A DNA stretch of 64,000 bases from an uncultured Mucispirillum sp. (GTDB lineage: Bacteria > Chrysiogenota > Deferribacteres > Deferribacterales > Mucispirillaceae): positions 1 to 64,000 of the forward strand of contig CALUZC010000006.1 in assembly GCA_944325215.1 (NCBI GenBank). Reading direction: 5' to 3'. Under the pieces are notes generated by a model. The model searched no databases, was not told the origin of the DNA, and was given only the letters and a program-made list of their open reading frames with translations. How positions within the stretch are numbered: position 1 is the stretch's first letter; each line of letters begins with the position of its first letter. Shown here one piece after another: positions 21,376-30,256 of the stretch. Position numbers and translations under genes: made by a program.

Positions 21376-22893
21376 TTATGCTAATAAACTTTCCCCAGTC
21401 ATTTCTTTTGGCTGGGCTATATTTAAAGCCTGTAATATAGTTGGTGCAATATCTGCTAATTTTCCATGCTTGCCGTTTAAATTACCACTGTAATTGTAAA
21501 CTGCAAATACTACAGGGTTTAATGTATGTGCTGTATGTGGCTGGTTATTTTCATAATCCCACATTTGCTCTGAATTGCCATGGTCTGCTGTAACAAAAAG
21601 TATAGCATTCATATCTTTGGCTACCTGCATAACTTTACCAACACATTCATCAACTGCTTTACATGCTTTTGTAGCTGCATCTTCTACACCAGTATGGCCT
21701 ACCATATCAGGATTTGCAAAGTTCATAATCACCACATCAATATCGCCTTTTCTAAAAAGTTCTTCAAATTTTGATTCCACTTCGTAAACGCTCATTTGTG
21801 GTTTTAAATCATAAGTTGCCACATCTCTAGGGGAAGCGATTAACGCCCTTTCTTCATTATTAAACGGCTCTTCCCTGCCACCATTAAAGAAATATGTTAC
21901 ATGGGCATATTTTTCAGTTTCTGCAATACGTAACTGTTTTAAGCCGCTGTTACTTATTACTTCGCCTAATATATTAACTAAATCTTCAGGTGGATAAGCT
22001 ATTGGTAGACCAAACGATTTTTCATATTCTGTCATAGTTATAATATTTAAGTTTGGTTTTGCACCTCTATTAAAGCCGTCAAAATCATCTTGTATCATAA
22101 TGCTTACAAGCTCTCTAACTCTGTCTGCCCTAAAGTTCATCATAAATACGCTGTCGCCATCTTTTAAAGTGCCGTCTACCCCTGCTATTTTTACAGGTTT
22201 TACAAACTCATCTGTTTCTGTGCTTGCTTTCATAGCTTCAACTGGTGTAGCTGCTTCGCTTTCGCCTTTACCGTTTCTAAGTAAGTTCCAAGCTTTTTCA
22301 ACCCTGTCCCAGCGTTTATCTCTATCCATTGCATAAAATCTGCCTGTAATATCAGAAATTTGACCAGCATTGTTTTCTTTTAAGAAATTATCTAAATCAG
22401 TAATATAGCCTAAACCACTGTTTGGTGGAGTATCCCTGCCGTCTGTAAAAGCATGGATATATACTTCTTTTATGCCATATTCTTTTGCTATTTTGCATAT
22501 ACCTTTAAAATGGTCAATGTGAGAGTGAACTCCACCGTCTGATATAAGCCCTAAAAGATGAAGCCTGCCGCTGCCATTTTTTGTTTCTTCCATAAACTTT
22601 TTAATAACAGGGTTTTCTTTTGCACCACCATTATTTATATCATTTGTAATGCGAAGCAAGTCTTGGAAAACTATTCTACCTGCACCAATATTTGTATGCC
22701 CCACTTCAGAATTACCCATTTGACCAGCAGGAAGCCCTACTCGTTCTTCTGAAGCATCTATTAATGTCCATTTATTATCCTGCATAAGTGATTTGAAATT
22801 AACAGGGTTTGATTCTAATACTGCATTGTGTTCTGTATCAGTTCTATAACCCCAGCCATCAAGAATAAGAAGAATGACTTTTTGTTTATCCAT
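21376..22893 (-). CDS. gpmI: Cofactor-independent phosphoglycerate mutase
   Basis: 505 residues, standard for iPGM. It interconverts 3- and 2-phosphoglycerate through a phospho-Ser intermediate and two metal ions. The nucleophilic Ser lies in GQMGNSEVGHTNIGAGR. Other metal ligands are in LILDGWGYR, HAFTDGRDTPP and VTADHGNSEQMWD. This is the third glycolytic gene in the window, although not adjacent to gap-pgk. Confidence 0.98.
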   Translation of the reverse strand: MDKQKVILLILDGWGYRTDTEHNAVLESNPVNFKSLMQDNKWTLIDASEERVGLPAGQMGNSEVGHTNIGAGRIVFQDLLRITNDINNGGAKENPVIKKFMEETKNGSGRLHLLGLISDGGVHSHIDHFKGICKIAKEYGIKEVYIHAFTDGRDTPPNSGLGYITDLDNFLKENNAGQISDITGRFYAMDRDKRWDRVEKAWNLLRNGKGESEAATPVEAMKASTETDEFVKPVKIAGVDGTLKDGDSVFMMNFRADRVRELVSIMIQDDFDGFNRGAKPNLNIITMTEYEKSFGLPIAYPPEDLVNILGEVISNSGLKQLRIAETEKYAHVTYFFNGGREEPFNNEERALIASPRDVATYDLKPQMSVYEVESKFEELFRKGDIDVVIMNFANPDMVGHTGVEDAATKACKAVDECVGKVMQVAKDMNAILFVTADHGNSEQMWDYENNQPHTAHTLNPVVFAVYNYSGNLNGKHGKLADIAPTILQALNIAQPKEMTGESLLA

Positions 22894-23000
22894 ATTTATT
22901 CTCCCTTTTATAATATTTTTTAAATTTTAGTTTAGATTACTAAAAATTACAAGATAATTTTAAGAAATAACCACTATTACAATATATTTGTAATAAAAAA

Positions 23001-23024
23001 GGCACTAATTAAAAAATTAGTGCC
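23001..23024 (-). terminator. Terminator of the giant repeat lipoprotein gene
   Basis: A 10-bp stem GGCACTAATT / AATTAGTGCC. Read on the minus strand it is followed by TTTTTT. Confidence 0.8.
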
Positions 23025-23047
23025 AGTATGTGCATAAGGCTTATAAA

Positions 23048-26000
23048 TTAAAATCCACTATCGTATGAAAAAGTTAAAACTATACTACTGCCTGATGTAT
23101 TTATGGTATATTTATAAGATTCTTCACCTTGACCTTCGTTTGTGCTTATAATTATGCTGTCTCCTGCAAAATCAGTACCAATTTCAAACCACCTTAAACC
23201 ATAATCTTTTGAAAATGAATAATTTTCTTCTTTGTTTTGTAATTGTTTTATTATATTATAAAATTCTTGTTTTTGAAAATCATTGTTCTGTTCCAACTCT
23301 CTGCTTACTTTATCTGCTATTGTTTTTAGCACACCTTTATATACACTTTCCATTGAAACATCATCATTAAACACACAGCGATATTCATACCACATATCAG
23401 GGTCAAAGCCATCTTCACCAGCATCAGATAATTTTTCACATGCTGGACTATCTAATGTATTTTCATTAAATGCATATTCTTTTTTATCATCAGTTTCATC
23501 ATAAATCATATTGGAATACCACTGTGGCGGATTATTTTCAAGTGGTGAGTATGTAAACATATCTTCAACACTTCTGTCTTCTGGTCCAAACTCACTTGTC
23601 CACTCATTAATACTAGCCCATTTGCTTAAATCTTGATTAAAGCTTGCTGCTCCATAAAACATAGAAGAAAAATCTCCTACACCATATACATCCCAATTAT
23701 CAATTTTACCATTAAACTTTGATGCATATTCAAACATGTGGTCCATCTGATATACACGCCATGTATCCCATGGGTTAAGATTTTGATTAAAACTTTTTGC
23801 TCCTGCAAACATATATGACATATTTACCACATTTGATACATTCCAACTACTTATATCTTGATTAAAATTCAGTGCTCCTGAGAACATTTCACTCATATTC
23901 TCAACATGAGATACGTCCCATGAGCTTATATCTTCATTAAAATATGGTAAATCTTTAAAAAATCCCGAAAAATCCTTTATGTTTGAAATATCCCATGTAG
24001 ATATTCCTTTGTATGACCTTCTTTCTGTATCAAGTGGTATCCTTACAGTTGCATAATGAGTATCAATAGTAGCTAAATTATTATAGTATTTATCAGCCAT
24101 ATACCCATTAATGTCTAAAATAGAATATACTTGGTTTTTACCTACCATATGTTTATCTTTTATTTCTATTGTGCCATTATCATTATACCATTTTGGTTTT
24201 TCAAGAGTATAACCAGAGCCTGCAAATATATCATTATATAACACATTATTTTCAGTATCTATTTTTGGAAGCTCTTGATTAAAACTTTTTGCATTATGTA
24301 AAAGCCCTTGTATTATTTTTACATTTTTTAAGTTCCATTTTTTTATAGGCTGGTTAAAGCTTTCTGCATAGGCAAACATATTTGTAATATCTGTTACCTG
24401 TTTCATATTCCATTTGCTTATGTTTTGATTAAAGCTTTTTGCATGGGCAAACATTCCATGCATATTTACTACATTTTTTGTATTCCATTTACTTATATCT
24501 TGATTAAAACTATCTGTTCTTGCAAACATCCCTGCCATATCTTTTACATTTTTTGTGTTCCATTTTTCAAGGGGCTGGTTAAAAACTTTTGCACCATTAA
24601 ACATATCTGTCATGTATTGTACATTTTCAGTATTCCAGTTACTTAAATCTTGATTAAAACTTTCTGCTTCATAAAACACAGCTTTCATATTTGTTATATT
24701 ATCTGTATTCCATTTACCTACTGGCTGATTAAATTTTTTTGCATATGCAAAAACCACTGCCATAACTTTTACATTTGCTGTATTCCAGTTGCTAATATCT
24801 TGATTAAAATTTTCTGCTCCAAAAAACATATATGATATATCCTGTACATTTGATATATCCCACTTACTTATATCTTGATTAAAATTTACTGCATCTGCAA
24901 ACATTGCACTCATATCTTTAACATTTGATACATTCCAATTACTTATATCTTGATTAAAGCTTTTTGCACCTGAAAACATACTAGACATTGTTTTTACATT
25001 TGATACATCCCACTTACTAATATCTTGATTAAAGCTTTCTGCACCTGAAAACATATTTTCCATTGAAGATATAGCAGATACATTCCATTTACCTATATTC
25101 TGATTAAAATTTGTTGCTCCTGAAAACATACCAGTCATATTATACACTTGTGATACATTCCATTTACTTATATCTTGATTAAAGTTTTTTGCATTAGTAA
25201 ACATATTTTCCATTGAATATACATTAGATACATTCCATGAGCCTATATTCTGATTAAAATTTTTTGCACCAAGAAACATTTTATCCATGAGTTGCACATT
25301 TGATACATCCCAACTACCTATATCTTGATTAAAGATTGTTGCATTAGCAAACATACCATTCATTGACTGCACTTTTGATACATTCCAATGGCTTATATCT
25401 TGATTAAAAAATTCTGCTCCATTAAACATATTATCCATTGATTGCACATTAGATACATCCCAGTCTGAAATATCTCCATTAAAATTATTATTATCACGAA
25501 ATAAAGAATTCATATTCTTTACTTTGGATACATCCCAGTGCCCTATCTCCACATTATCATTACTTAATGTAAATCCATCCATATTTTCCACATTGGATAC
25601 ATCCCAGTATTCAATACCATCTAATTCTATCAAGTTGATATCTGATAAATCTGTTATTTTACTTACATCAATGTTTCCTAGATATGGGCTTTCCTCACTG
25701 TTATCTAAAAGTTCTTCAAGTTCATATTTATCTTCTGGTGTATATAATATTTTTGGTGGATTATCGTAATACCATGAAGGTGGATTTTTTTCTATTGGTG
25801 TGCCTTTAAAAGTATTATATTGTAAAACAGTTTGTGGCACATTCCAGCTTTCTATTCCATTAAAATCTTTTCTATTTGTGCCTTTAAATATATAAGATAA
25901 GTTTTTTATTAAACTAACATCAATAGTATCCAGTTTTATTGTTTCATCTTTTAAAAGCTCTTTTAATTCATATCTGTTTTTTGGTTTATATAGTTTTTCT

Positions 26001-26200
26001 ACAACTTGATTATCTGATGTATTATTATCATTTGTAATATTATCTTGGGTAGTGCTGTCTTTAGTAGTATTATCATTTTTTTCTACTGGTTTTGAAGTTG
26101 ATGTGTTTTCTTTTACTGCACTATCTTCTGCTTCTTTTTTACAGCCTAAAGGCAATATTACAAGCATAAGTAGTATTATTAATAGGCTTATTTTTTTCAT
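23048..26200 (-). CDS. Giant BspA-like (DUF285) lipoprotein with extra C-terminal domain
   Basis: About 1,050 residues from the ATG at 26,200, which begins a lipoprotein signal ending LPLGC (Cys 20). A Thr/Asn/Ser-rich low-complexity linker follows, then one cap with a partial repeat, a long block of regular units to about residue 640, a second cap, and a second shorter block to about 880. The last about 150 residues form a different domain (from [20 protein letters not shown] to [10 protein letters not shown]). The same domain stands alone in the next gene upstream (26,325). It is probably a surface-exposed adhesin-like protein. Confidence 0.88.
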   Translation of the reverse strand: MKKISLLIILLMLVILPLGCKKEAEDSAVKENTSTSKPVEKNDNTTKDSTTQDNITNDNNTSDNQVVEKLYKPKNRYELKELLKDETIKLDTIDVSLIKNLSYIFKGTNRKDFNGIESWNVPQTVLQYNTFKGTPIEKNPPSWYYDNPPKILYTPEDKYELEELLDNSEESPYLGNIDVSKITDLSDINLIELDGIEYWDVSNVENMDGFTLSNDNVEIGHWDVSKVKNMNSLFRDNNNFNGDISDWDVSNVQSMDNMFNGAEFFNQDISHWNVSKVQSMNGMFANATIFNQDIGSWDVSNVQLMDKMFLGAKNFNQNIGSWNVSNVYSMENMFTNAKNFNQDISKWNVSQVYNMTGMFSGATNFNQNIGKWNVSAISSMENMFSGAESFNQDISKWDVSNVKTMSSMFSGAKSFNQDISNWNVSNVKDMSAMFADAVNFNQDISKWDISNVQDISYMFFGAENFNQDISNWNTANVKVMAVVFAYAKKFNQPVGKWNTDNITNMKAVFYEAESFNQDLSNWNTENVQYMTDMFNGAKVFNQPLEKWNTKNVKDMAGMFARTDSFNQDISKWNTKNVVNMHGMFAHAKSFNQNISKWNMKQVTDITNMFAYAESFNQPIKKWNLKNVKIIQGLLHNAKSFNQELPKIDTENNVLYNDIFAGSGYTLEKPKWYNDNGTIEIKDKHMVGKNQVYSILDINGYMADKYYNNLATIDTHYATVRIPLDTERRSYKGISTWDISNIKDFSGFFKDLPYFNEDISSWDVSHVENMSEMFSGALNFNQDISSWNVSNVVNMSYMFAGAKSFNQNLNPWDTWRVYQMDHMFEYASKFNGKIDNWDVYGVGDFSSMFYGAASFNQDLSKWASINEWTSEFGPEDRSVEDMFTYSPLENNPPQWYSNMIYDETDDKKEYAFNENTLDSPACEKLSDAGEDGFDPDMWYEYRCVFNDDVSMESVYKGVLKTIADKVSRELEQNNDFQKQEFYNIIKQLQNKEENYSFSKDYGLRWFEIGTDFAGDSIIISTNEGQGEESYKYTINTSGSSIVLTFSYDSGF

Positions 26201-26254
26201 ATATCCCCCCAAAGTTATAGATATCTCTAACAGCATAATATATTAAAAATAAAA

Positions 26255-26286
26255 AAACAAGCCCCGCATTACACAAAGCTTGTTTT
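26255..26286 (-). terminator. Terminator of the small secreted protein gene
   Basis: Stem AAACAAGC / GCTTGTTT. On the minus strand it is followed by a T-run. Confidence 0.75.
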
Positions 26287-26324
26287 ATATAGTAATATAT
26301 TTATAAATTTTAAGTTATTATAAA

Positions 26325-26816
26325 TTAAAATCCACTATCGTATGAAAATAAAAGTTTAACAGTATTATCATTATTTTTTTGGATAGTATAATTATAAAAT
26401 TCTTGCCCATATCCATCACATGTGCTAAATTTTACACTATTTTTTTCAAAAGTTACATATAATACAAAATTACCATATCCGTAGTCTGCATTCTTTTTTG
26501 TTTTTCTTAATTTATTTATCTCGTTAGTTAATTCTTTTTTGATTTGTTCTCGTTCTTCTTGAGAATATGATTTCCCTTCTTTTATCAGTTTTTCATTATA
26601 CGCAGCTTCTATATTATCTAATACATCATTATAAAGGCTGTCAAATGTAACACTATCACTAAAGCTGCATTCATATTCATACCAAAAACCAGCATCAAAA
26701 CCATCTTCTGATGCATCTGAAACTTTTGAACAAGATGCACCATTTAAGTTTTCCACATCAAATGCAAAAGCATTAAATGCTATAAAAGTGAATAATAATA
26801 CAAATATTTTTTTCAT
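26325..26816 (-). CDS. Small secreted protein, stand-alone C-terminal-type domain
   Basis: About 163 residues from the ATG at 26,816 (GGAGGGAGCAAGAA just upstream), beginning with the signal peptide KKIFVLLFTFIAFNAFA. The mature part matches the C-terminal domain of the giant lipoprotein next door: CSKVSDASEDGFDAGFWYEY against [20 protein letters not shown], and the shared ending FSYDSGF. The domain is unknown to me. The prophage begins only 40 bp upstream of this start codon, so the native promoter is probably displaced to about 63.9 kb (see findings). Confidence 0.8.
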   Translation of the reverse strand: MKKIFVLLFTFIAFNAFAFDVENLNGASCSKVSDASEDGFDAGFWYEYECSFSDSVTFDSLYNDVLDNIEAAYNEKLIKEGKSYSQEEREQIKKELTNEINKLRKTKKNADYGYGNFVLYVTFEKNSVKFSTCDGYGQEFYNYTIQKNNDNTVKLLFSYDSGF

Positions 26817-26851
26817 TTCTTGCTCCCTCCAAAATATAATGTATGTGTATA

Positions 26852-26856
26852 TATAT
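26852..26856 (+). repeat. Putative target-site duplication, left (TATAT)
   Basis: TATAT abuts the left inverted repeat and recurs directly after the right one at 63,894-63,898. Mu-type transposition makes 5-bp duplications. The sequence is of low complexity, so chance is not excluded. Confidence 0.5.
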
Positions 26857-26893
26857 CGGGGCGAGATAATTTCAATTAAAATGACGAGATAAG
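26857..26893 (+). repeat. Left terminal inverted repeat (transposase-binding region)
   Basis: The repeat reads CGGGGCGAGATAAT, 13 variable bases, then ACGAGATAAG. Its reverse-complement partner at the right end reads AGGGGGTGAGATAAT, 13 variable bases, then ACGAGATAAG. The identical spacing of two GAGATAA boxes suggests paired MuA-type binding sites. A further shared motif inside each end (AAATCTTAAAA then GTTTTAA) lies at 26,914-26,939 and 63,783-63,807. Confidence 0.7.
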
Positions 26894-26943
26894 AAAAAAT
26901 CGTTTCACATAACAAATCTTAAAATCGTTTTAAATTTTCAATA

Positions 26944-26973
26944 TAATAGGTGGCATTATTTTGCCACCTATTA
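26944..26973. terminator. Bidirectional hairpin at the left phage end
   Basis: A 12-bp stem TAATAGGTGGCA / TGCCACCTATTA just beyond the ancestral end of the methyltransferase. It probably insulates phage late transcription from the host. Confidence 0.7.
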
Positions 26974-27035
26974 TTTTAGTTAATTACATATTTTTTTGTT
27001 TAATTCTTTTTGTGCGTTAGTTATTCTCTCATGAG

Positions 27036-27977
27036 CTATTTTAAAGTAACCTTCATCTTTTTCAATACCAATAAATTAAAGTAACCTTCATCTTTTTCAA
27101 TACCAATAAAATTCCTACCAGTATTGATAGAGGCTACTCCAGTAGAGCCCGAGCCCATAGTCAAATCACACACTGTATCACCTTCGTTTGAAAATGTTTT
27201 AATTAAATCTTCAAGCAATTTAACAGGTTTTTGGGTGGGGTGGTATTTCTTACTATCTTTTGCATACTTTAATAAATTACTTTTATGACCTTTACCTTCC
27301 CATAGATTGAAAACACTTGTGCTTTTTATATTTGCTTTTGCCTGAATATCTAGCAGCTCTTGATAGGATTTAAAACCTTGCATTTTATCAAGTTTAAATA
27401 CATTAATAAGCTCTTCATACGTCTTGATAGTGCATAAAGCAAACTGTAGCCCATCATGGCATAAAAAGTGTTGTGTTTTTGCATGACCTAAAACCGTATT
27501 AATTTCCTTTGTGGTTTTATTGATATATTCTTTACAGCTTTTTGCATAAACTCTTAACGGATTGCCATCGTGCTTATCATGTAATTTTTTAAATACACAT
27601 ATTTCCTCTATATAAGACACTGGTGCAATTTTAGCACTTAATGGGTTACCAAAGTGATCTTTTTCCCAATACATTTGATATATATACTTTATACCATTAT
27701 GCTGTTTCTCTAATAGCTTTGTAGTAAATGGTTGTTGGGAAAACAAAAGCATTTTTGCATTTTTCTTTAATATGCGTGATGCAATTTTAAATATTTCATC
27801 TGTATCTAATGCTTCATCCCAATCGTAATTACCAGACTTAAATACACGGTTATACCTGTCAATACCTTTCATTATTCCATAGGGTAGGTCTGTAAGTATC
27901 AAATCCACACTAGAAGTGTTTATTTTATCAGCTTCTTTTAAACAGTCACCATTATAAATTTCAAAATTTTTAATCAT
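27036..27977 (-). CDS. DNA methyltransferase (beta-class, N4/N6) with frameshifted end
   Basis: 313 residues. The catalytic motif DLPY is at 30-33 (family form D/N-PP-Y), the conserved HPTQKPV block lies in the C-terminal third and the SAM-binding GSGSTG is at 275-280, giving the catalytic-before-SAM order of beta-class enzymes. It should methylate phage DNA and, like mom in Mu, is the last gene of the late arm. A perfect 35-bp tandem duplication (27,041-27,110) replaces the last residues after F300. With one copy the frame would continue KIAHERITNAQKELNKKICN to a stop at 26,980. All recognised motifs lie before the change. Confidence 0.88.
   Translation of the reverse strand: MIKNFEIYNGDCLKEADKINTSSVDLILTDLPYGIMKGIDRYNRVFKSGNYDWDEALDTDEIFKIASRILKKNAKMLLFSQQPFTTKLLEKQHNGIKYIYQMYWEKDHFGNPLSAKIAPVSYIEEICVFKKLHDKHDGNPLRVYAKSCKEYINKTTKEINTVLGHAKTQHFLCHDGLQFALCTIKTYEELINVFKLDKMQGFKSYQELLDIQAKANIKSTSVFNLWEGKGHKSNLLKYAKDSKKYHPTQKPVKLLEDLIKTFSNEGDTVCDLTMGSGSTGVASINTGRNFIGIEKDEGYFNLLVLKKMKVTLK
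27041..27110. repeat. Perfect 35-bp tandem duplication in the methyltransferase gene
   Basis: Two identical copies, 27,041-27,075 and 27,076-27,110, each starting TTAAAGTAACC and ending CAATACCAATAAA. 35 is not a multiple of three, so the copy number decides the reading frame of the C-terminus. Confidence 0.97.
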
Positions 27978-28025
27978 AGGTTAATTTCTCCTTTACAAAT
28001 TTTAATAAAAGCCGATATACCCAAT

Positions 28026-28120
28026 AAGCCATTCGCGAAAAGGCTAGGGGTAGCGGCTCTGCCGTACTGTTAGTAGCATAACAGTTCTTGCAAAGGGTTC
28101 GAGCCTATGTGGGATACCCC
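28026..28120. repeat. Nested palindromic structure of unknown role
   Basis: A small hairpin (AGCC / GGCT, 28,027-28,045) precedes a nested fold at 28,047-28,120. Outer stem GGGGTA / TACCCC, middle stem GGCTC / GAGCC, inner 7-bp stem ACTGTTA / TAACAGT with a 6-nt loop. It lies between the methyltransferase and the fibre-assembly gene, in about 185 bp without ORF, and is richer in GC than its surroundings. It is 74 nt long but cannot be folded as a tRNA. Confidence 0.6.
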
Positions 28121-28131
28121 GCTATACATGA

Positions 28132-28157
28132 AATGGGAGTAGTTTTCTACTCCCATT
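28132..28157. terminator. Hairpin after the tail-fibre assembly gene
   Basis: An 11-bp stem AATGGGAGTAG / CTACTCCCATT, loop TTTT, 6 bp beyond the gene's stop codon. The T-rich side is on the plus strand, so on the minus strand it is only a partial terminator, compatible with read-through to the methyltransferase. Confidence 0.6.
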
Positions 28158-28162
28158 ATTTT

Positions 28163-28741
28163 TTATTCTTTATTAGTATAAATAGGCATTTCTGACCATA
28201 CCACGTTTTCTGGAAAGCCTGCCTGTTCTGTCACATTTCTTAAATCTTCTTTATATTGCAGTAATGCAAGCCTATAAGTATCATCTTGTTTTTTAATACC
28301 CAGCTCTACCTGCTCTTGATATTTAAGCAGTAAAATATCAGCTTCAATAATAAGATTATCTCGTTTACTTCTAATAAAATTTTCTTTTTGTTCTAAGGTC
28401 ATTTCATTAAATAATTCTTCTTGGCTTTTTTGCAGCAACTTTCCTTCTTCTATTTTCATATTTGCAGGCATTTCTTCAATACCTGCTATCACTTTTTCAA
28501 TGTAAGTCATTTCTACTAACATATTATTTTCAAGCTTAAAGCCCGCAGGTATATCTTTTAAACCTAATTGCATAAGCTCTATATCACTTTTTCTTCTCCA
28601 GTCATTATTATAAAAAGCAATATTATCACCAACTCTTACTTCATGATTTTCTGGCAATATTATTACATTTTCTTTTTCATCTGCTTTACCACAATATATT
28701 GCTTCTATTATATTATTATTAATAATCATATACTCTGCCAT
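28163..28741 (-). CDS. Tail-fibre assembly protein-like
   Basis: 192 residues. The C-terminal half (KYQEQVELGI, YRLALLQYKEDLRNVTEQAG, FPENVVWSEMP) matches the end of phage tail-fibre assembly chaperones. The N-terminal half is family-variable. It lies 10 bp after the fibre gene, the usual place for its chaperone. Confidence 0.75.
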   Translation of the reverse strand: MAEYMIINNNIIEAIYCGKADEKENVIILPENHEVRVGDNIAFYNNDWRRKSDIELMQLGLKDIPAGFKLENNMLVEMTYIEKVIAGIEEMPANMKIEEGKLLQKSQEELFNEMTLEQKENFIRSKRDNLIIEADILLLKYQEQVELGIKKQDDTYRLALLQYKEDLRNVTEQAGFPENVVWSEMPIYTNKE

Positions 28742-28751
28742 ATTTCCCCCT

Positions 28752-29600
28752 TTACGCTATTTTTTTCCATATTCTAATTGCACTGTTATATGGTGTTACG
28801 TGGGTAGATGAGCCATAAATCAAATTATAATAAGATGCTTTAAACTCTACTGTGTTAAAATCAACTTGTGTAGATGCATTATGTGAAGGGTCATAATATT
28901 TAGTTCCTACTTTAAATGCACCACTGGTTCCTTTAAAAATATTTATCCCTGACTGAATACCACCATAGATTTCAGGCAGCCCTTCGTTTTGTGTTGTTCC
29001 AAAACTACCACTATTTCCACCAACAGCTCTAAAAAATTCGCCTGCATACTCTGCTGATACATCCTGCCATTTACCATCAGTTCCAAACAGAGTATCTGGT
29101 GTAGACTGATTTCTATACTGAACATAGATAAATCCAATAGGAATAATTTTGTTAACAAGATTTGTAAGAGTTATTTTTTTTACAGTATTATCTGCAAAAA
29201 TATATACATAATCTGTATTATTTAATGATGAATTTACAGCAACATTTTTCAAAATATTATCAGCTGCAGCTTGTTTATTATTTGCTCCTGTGCCGCCGTT
29301 TTCAATAGGTAATACATTTAATGCTTTTGTCATGTCAATTGGGAAACCAGCAGTTTCTGCGATTTCTTGTATTTCCTTCACAGCTGCATAAACAGAGTAA
29401 AATATGGCATTCAGTTGCTGCCTTTCAAAATATTCTCCACCATCTGTGATAGGTGTTTCATATTTAAACCCAAACCCATCAGTTTTATTTACTAAGCCTG
29501 TTGGCGAAGTGTCTGGAATATTAAACTTATCACCAGTTTCTGCAAAAGGAATTGTAATCTTGTGTTGTAAATCAAGTTCTTCTAAAACTTTTTTTTCCAT
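28752..29600 (-). CDS. Tail fibre / collar-type protein
   Basis: 282 residues. A middle segment ALNVLPIENGGTGANNKQAA is the common GGTGA-type fibre motif. It is followed by IPIGFIYVQYRNQSTPDTLF and FFRAVGGNSGSFGTTQNEGL, as in phage tail-collar domains, and a short C-terminal receptor-binding region. It is the probable host-recognition protein. There is only one fibre gene and no invertase, so the Mu G-segment switch is absent. Confidence 0.8.
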   Translation of the reverse strand: MEKKVLEELDLQHKITIPFAETGDKFNIPDTSPTGLVNKTDGFGFKYETPITDGGEYFERQQLNAIFYSVYAAVKEIQEIAETAGFPIDMTKALNVLPIENGGTGANNKQAAADNILKNVAVNSSLNNTDYVYIFADNTVKKITLTNLVNKIIPIGFIYVQYRNQSTPDTLFGTDGKWQDVSAEYAGEFFRAVGGNSGSFGTTQNEGLPEIYGGIQSGINIFKGTSGAFKVGTKYYDPSHNASTQVDFNTVEFKASYYNLIYGSSTHVTPYNSAIRIWKKIA

Positions 29601-29602
29601 AC

Positions 29603-30256
29603 TTAACCTCCATTTTTTATTGTATTAAAAATTGTTTTATATAAATTACTTGATAAACCTTGTCCTTTAAACCCAACAATATAATCTTCTTCTCTTTTAT
29701 GTAGTATTGTTCTATAAAAATTATCAGATAATTTTTGTCCTTTAAATCCTAAGATTTGATATACAGCTTCTCTATATCTAGTTCCAACTGCCATAGGATG
29801 TGGCAGTAAGTCATAATTATTAAATGCTTGTTTAAGATAATCAGGAATCTCCCAAAGGAATATAAAATTTACATAAGTCATATCTTGATTATCTACTGTA
29901 TAAGCTCTTGCATTATAGAAGGCAAATAACTCTTTTAATGTTTTATTGATACCTGGCACACTCATTTTTGTATAGAGTTTCAATGTTGCTATTTGTAAAA
30001 TTAATCTATACTCATCATCTTGTAAAGTTACTGCCGATTCCTTTCCTGTAGTTTCATCAATATATTTAATCGTTCGTGGAAAGTTTAATCTTTCACCCCA
30101 TAAGTCAAGACCAACACCTATTGCAGTATCTAAATTATATATATTATGATAAAATTCTTTTAATGGCTGCGAAACGAGTTTATCATACAAATCTGTTAAA
30201 GCATTAATAAGAGTTTCAATATTTGTATTTTTATACTGGTCTTGAATTTTATTCAT
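29603..30256 (-). CDS. Baseplate protein, DUF2612 / gp48-like
   Basis: About 217 residues from the ATG at 30,256, which overlaps the stop of the gpJ-like gene by 8 bp. The pattern YNLDTAIGVGLDLWGERLNF with a following DDEYRLILQIATLKLY is typical of DUF2612. It links the baseplate wedge to the fibre. The C-terminus has two GFKGQxLSxNxYxTI units, an internal duplication that may contact the fibre. Confidence 0.8.
   Translation of the reverse strand: MNKIQDQYKNTNIETLINALTDLYDKLVSQPLKEFYHNIYNLDTAIGVGLDLWGERLNFPRTIKYIDETTGKESAVTLQDDEYRLILQIATLKLYTKMSVPGINKTLKELFAFYNARAYTVDNQDMTYVNFIFLWEIPDYLKQAFNNYDLLPHPMAVGTRYREAVYQILGFKGQKLSDNFYRTILHKREEDYIVGFKGQGLSSNLYKTIFNTIKNGG

Noticed and set aside
26821-26850. 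Phage left end at a TG dinucleotide (26,840 or 26,846), as in Mu
   Set aside because: No matching CA and 5-bp duplication was found at an equivalent distance on the right side; the CGGGG/AGGGG ends with TATAT fit better, although not firmly.
28047-28120. A tRNA gene, because of the 74-nt length, paired ends and GGTTCGAGCC
   Set aside because: The presumed T-arm does not pair as a 5-bp stem next to the acceptor, there is no D-arm, and the central hairpin has a 7-bp stem with 6-nt loop.
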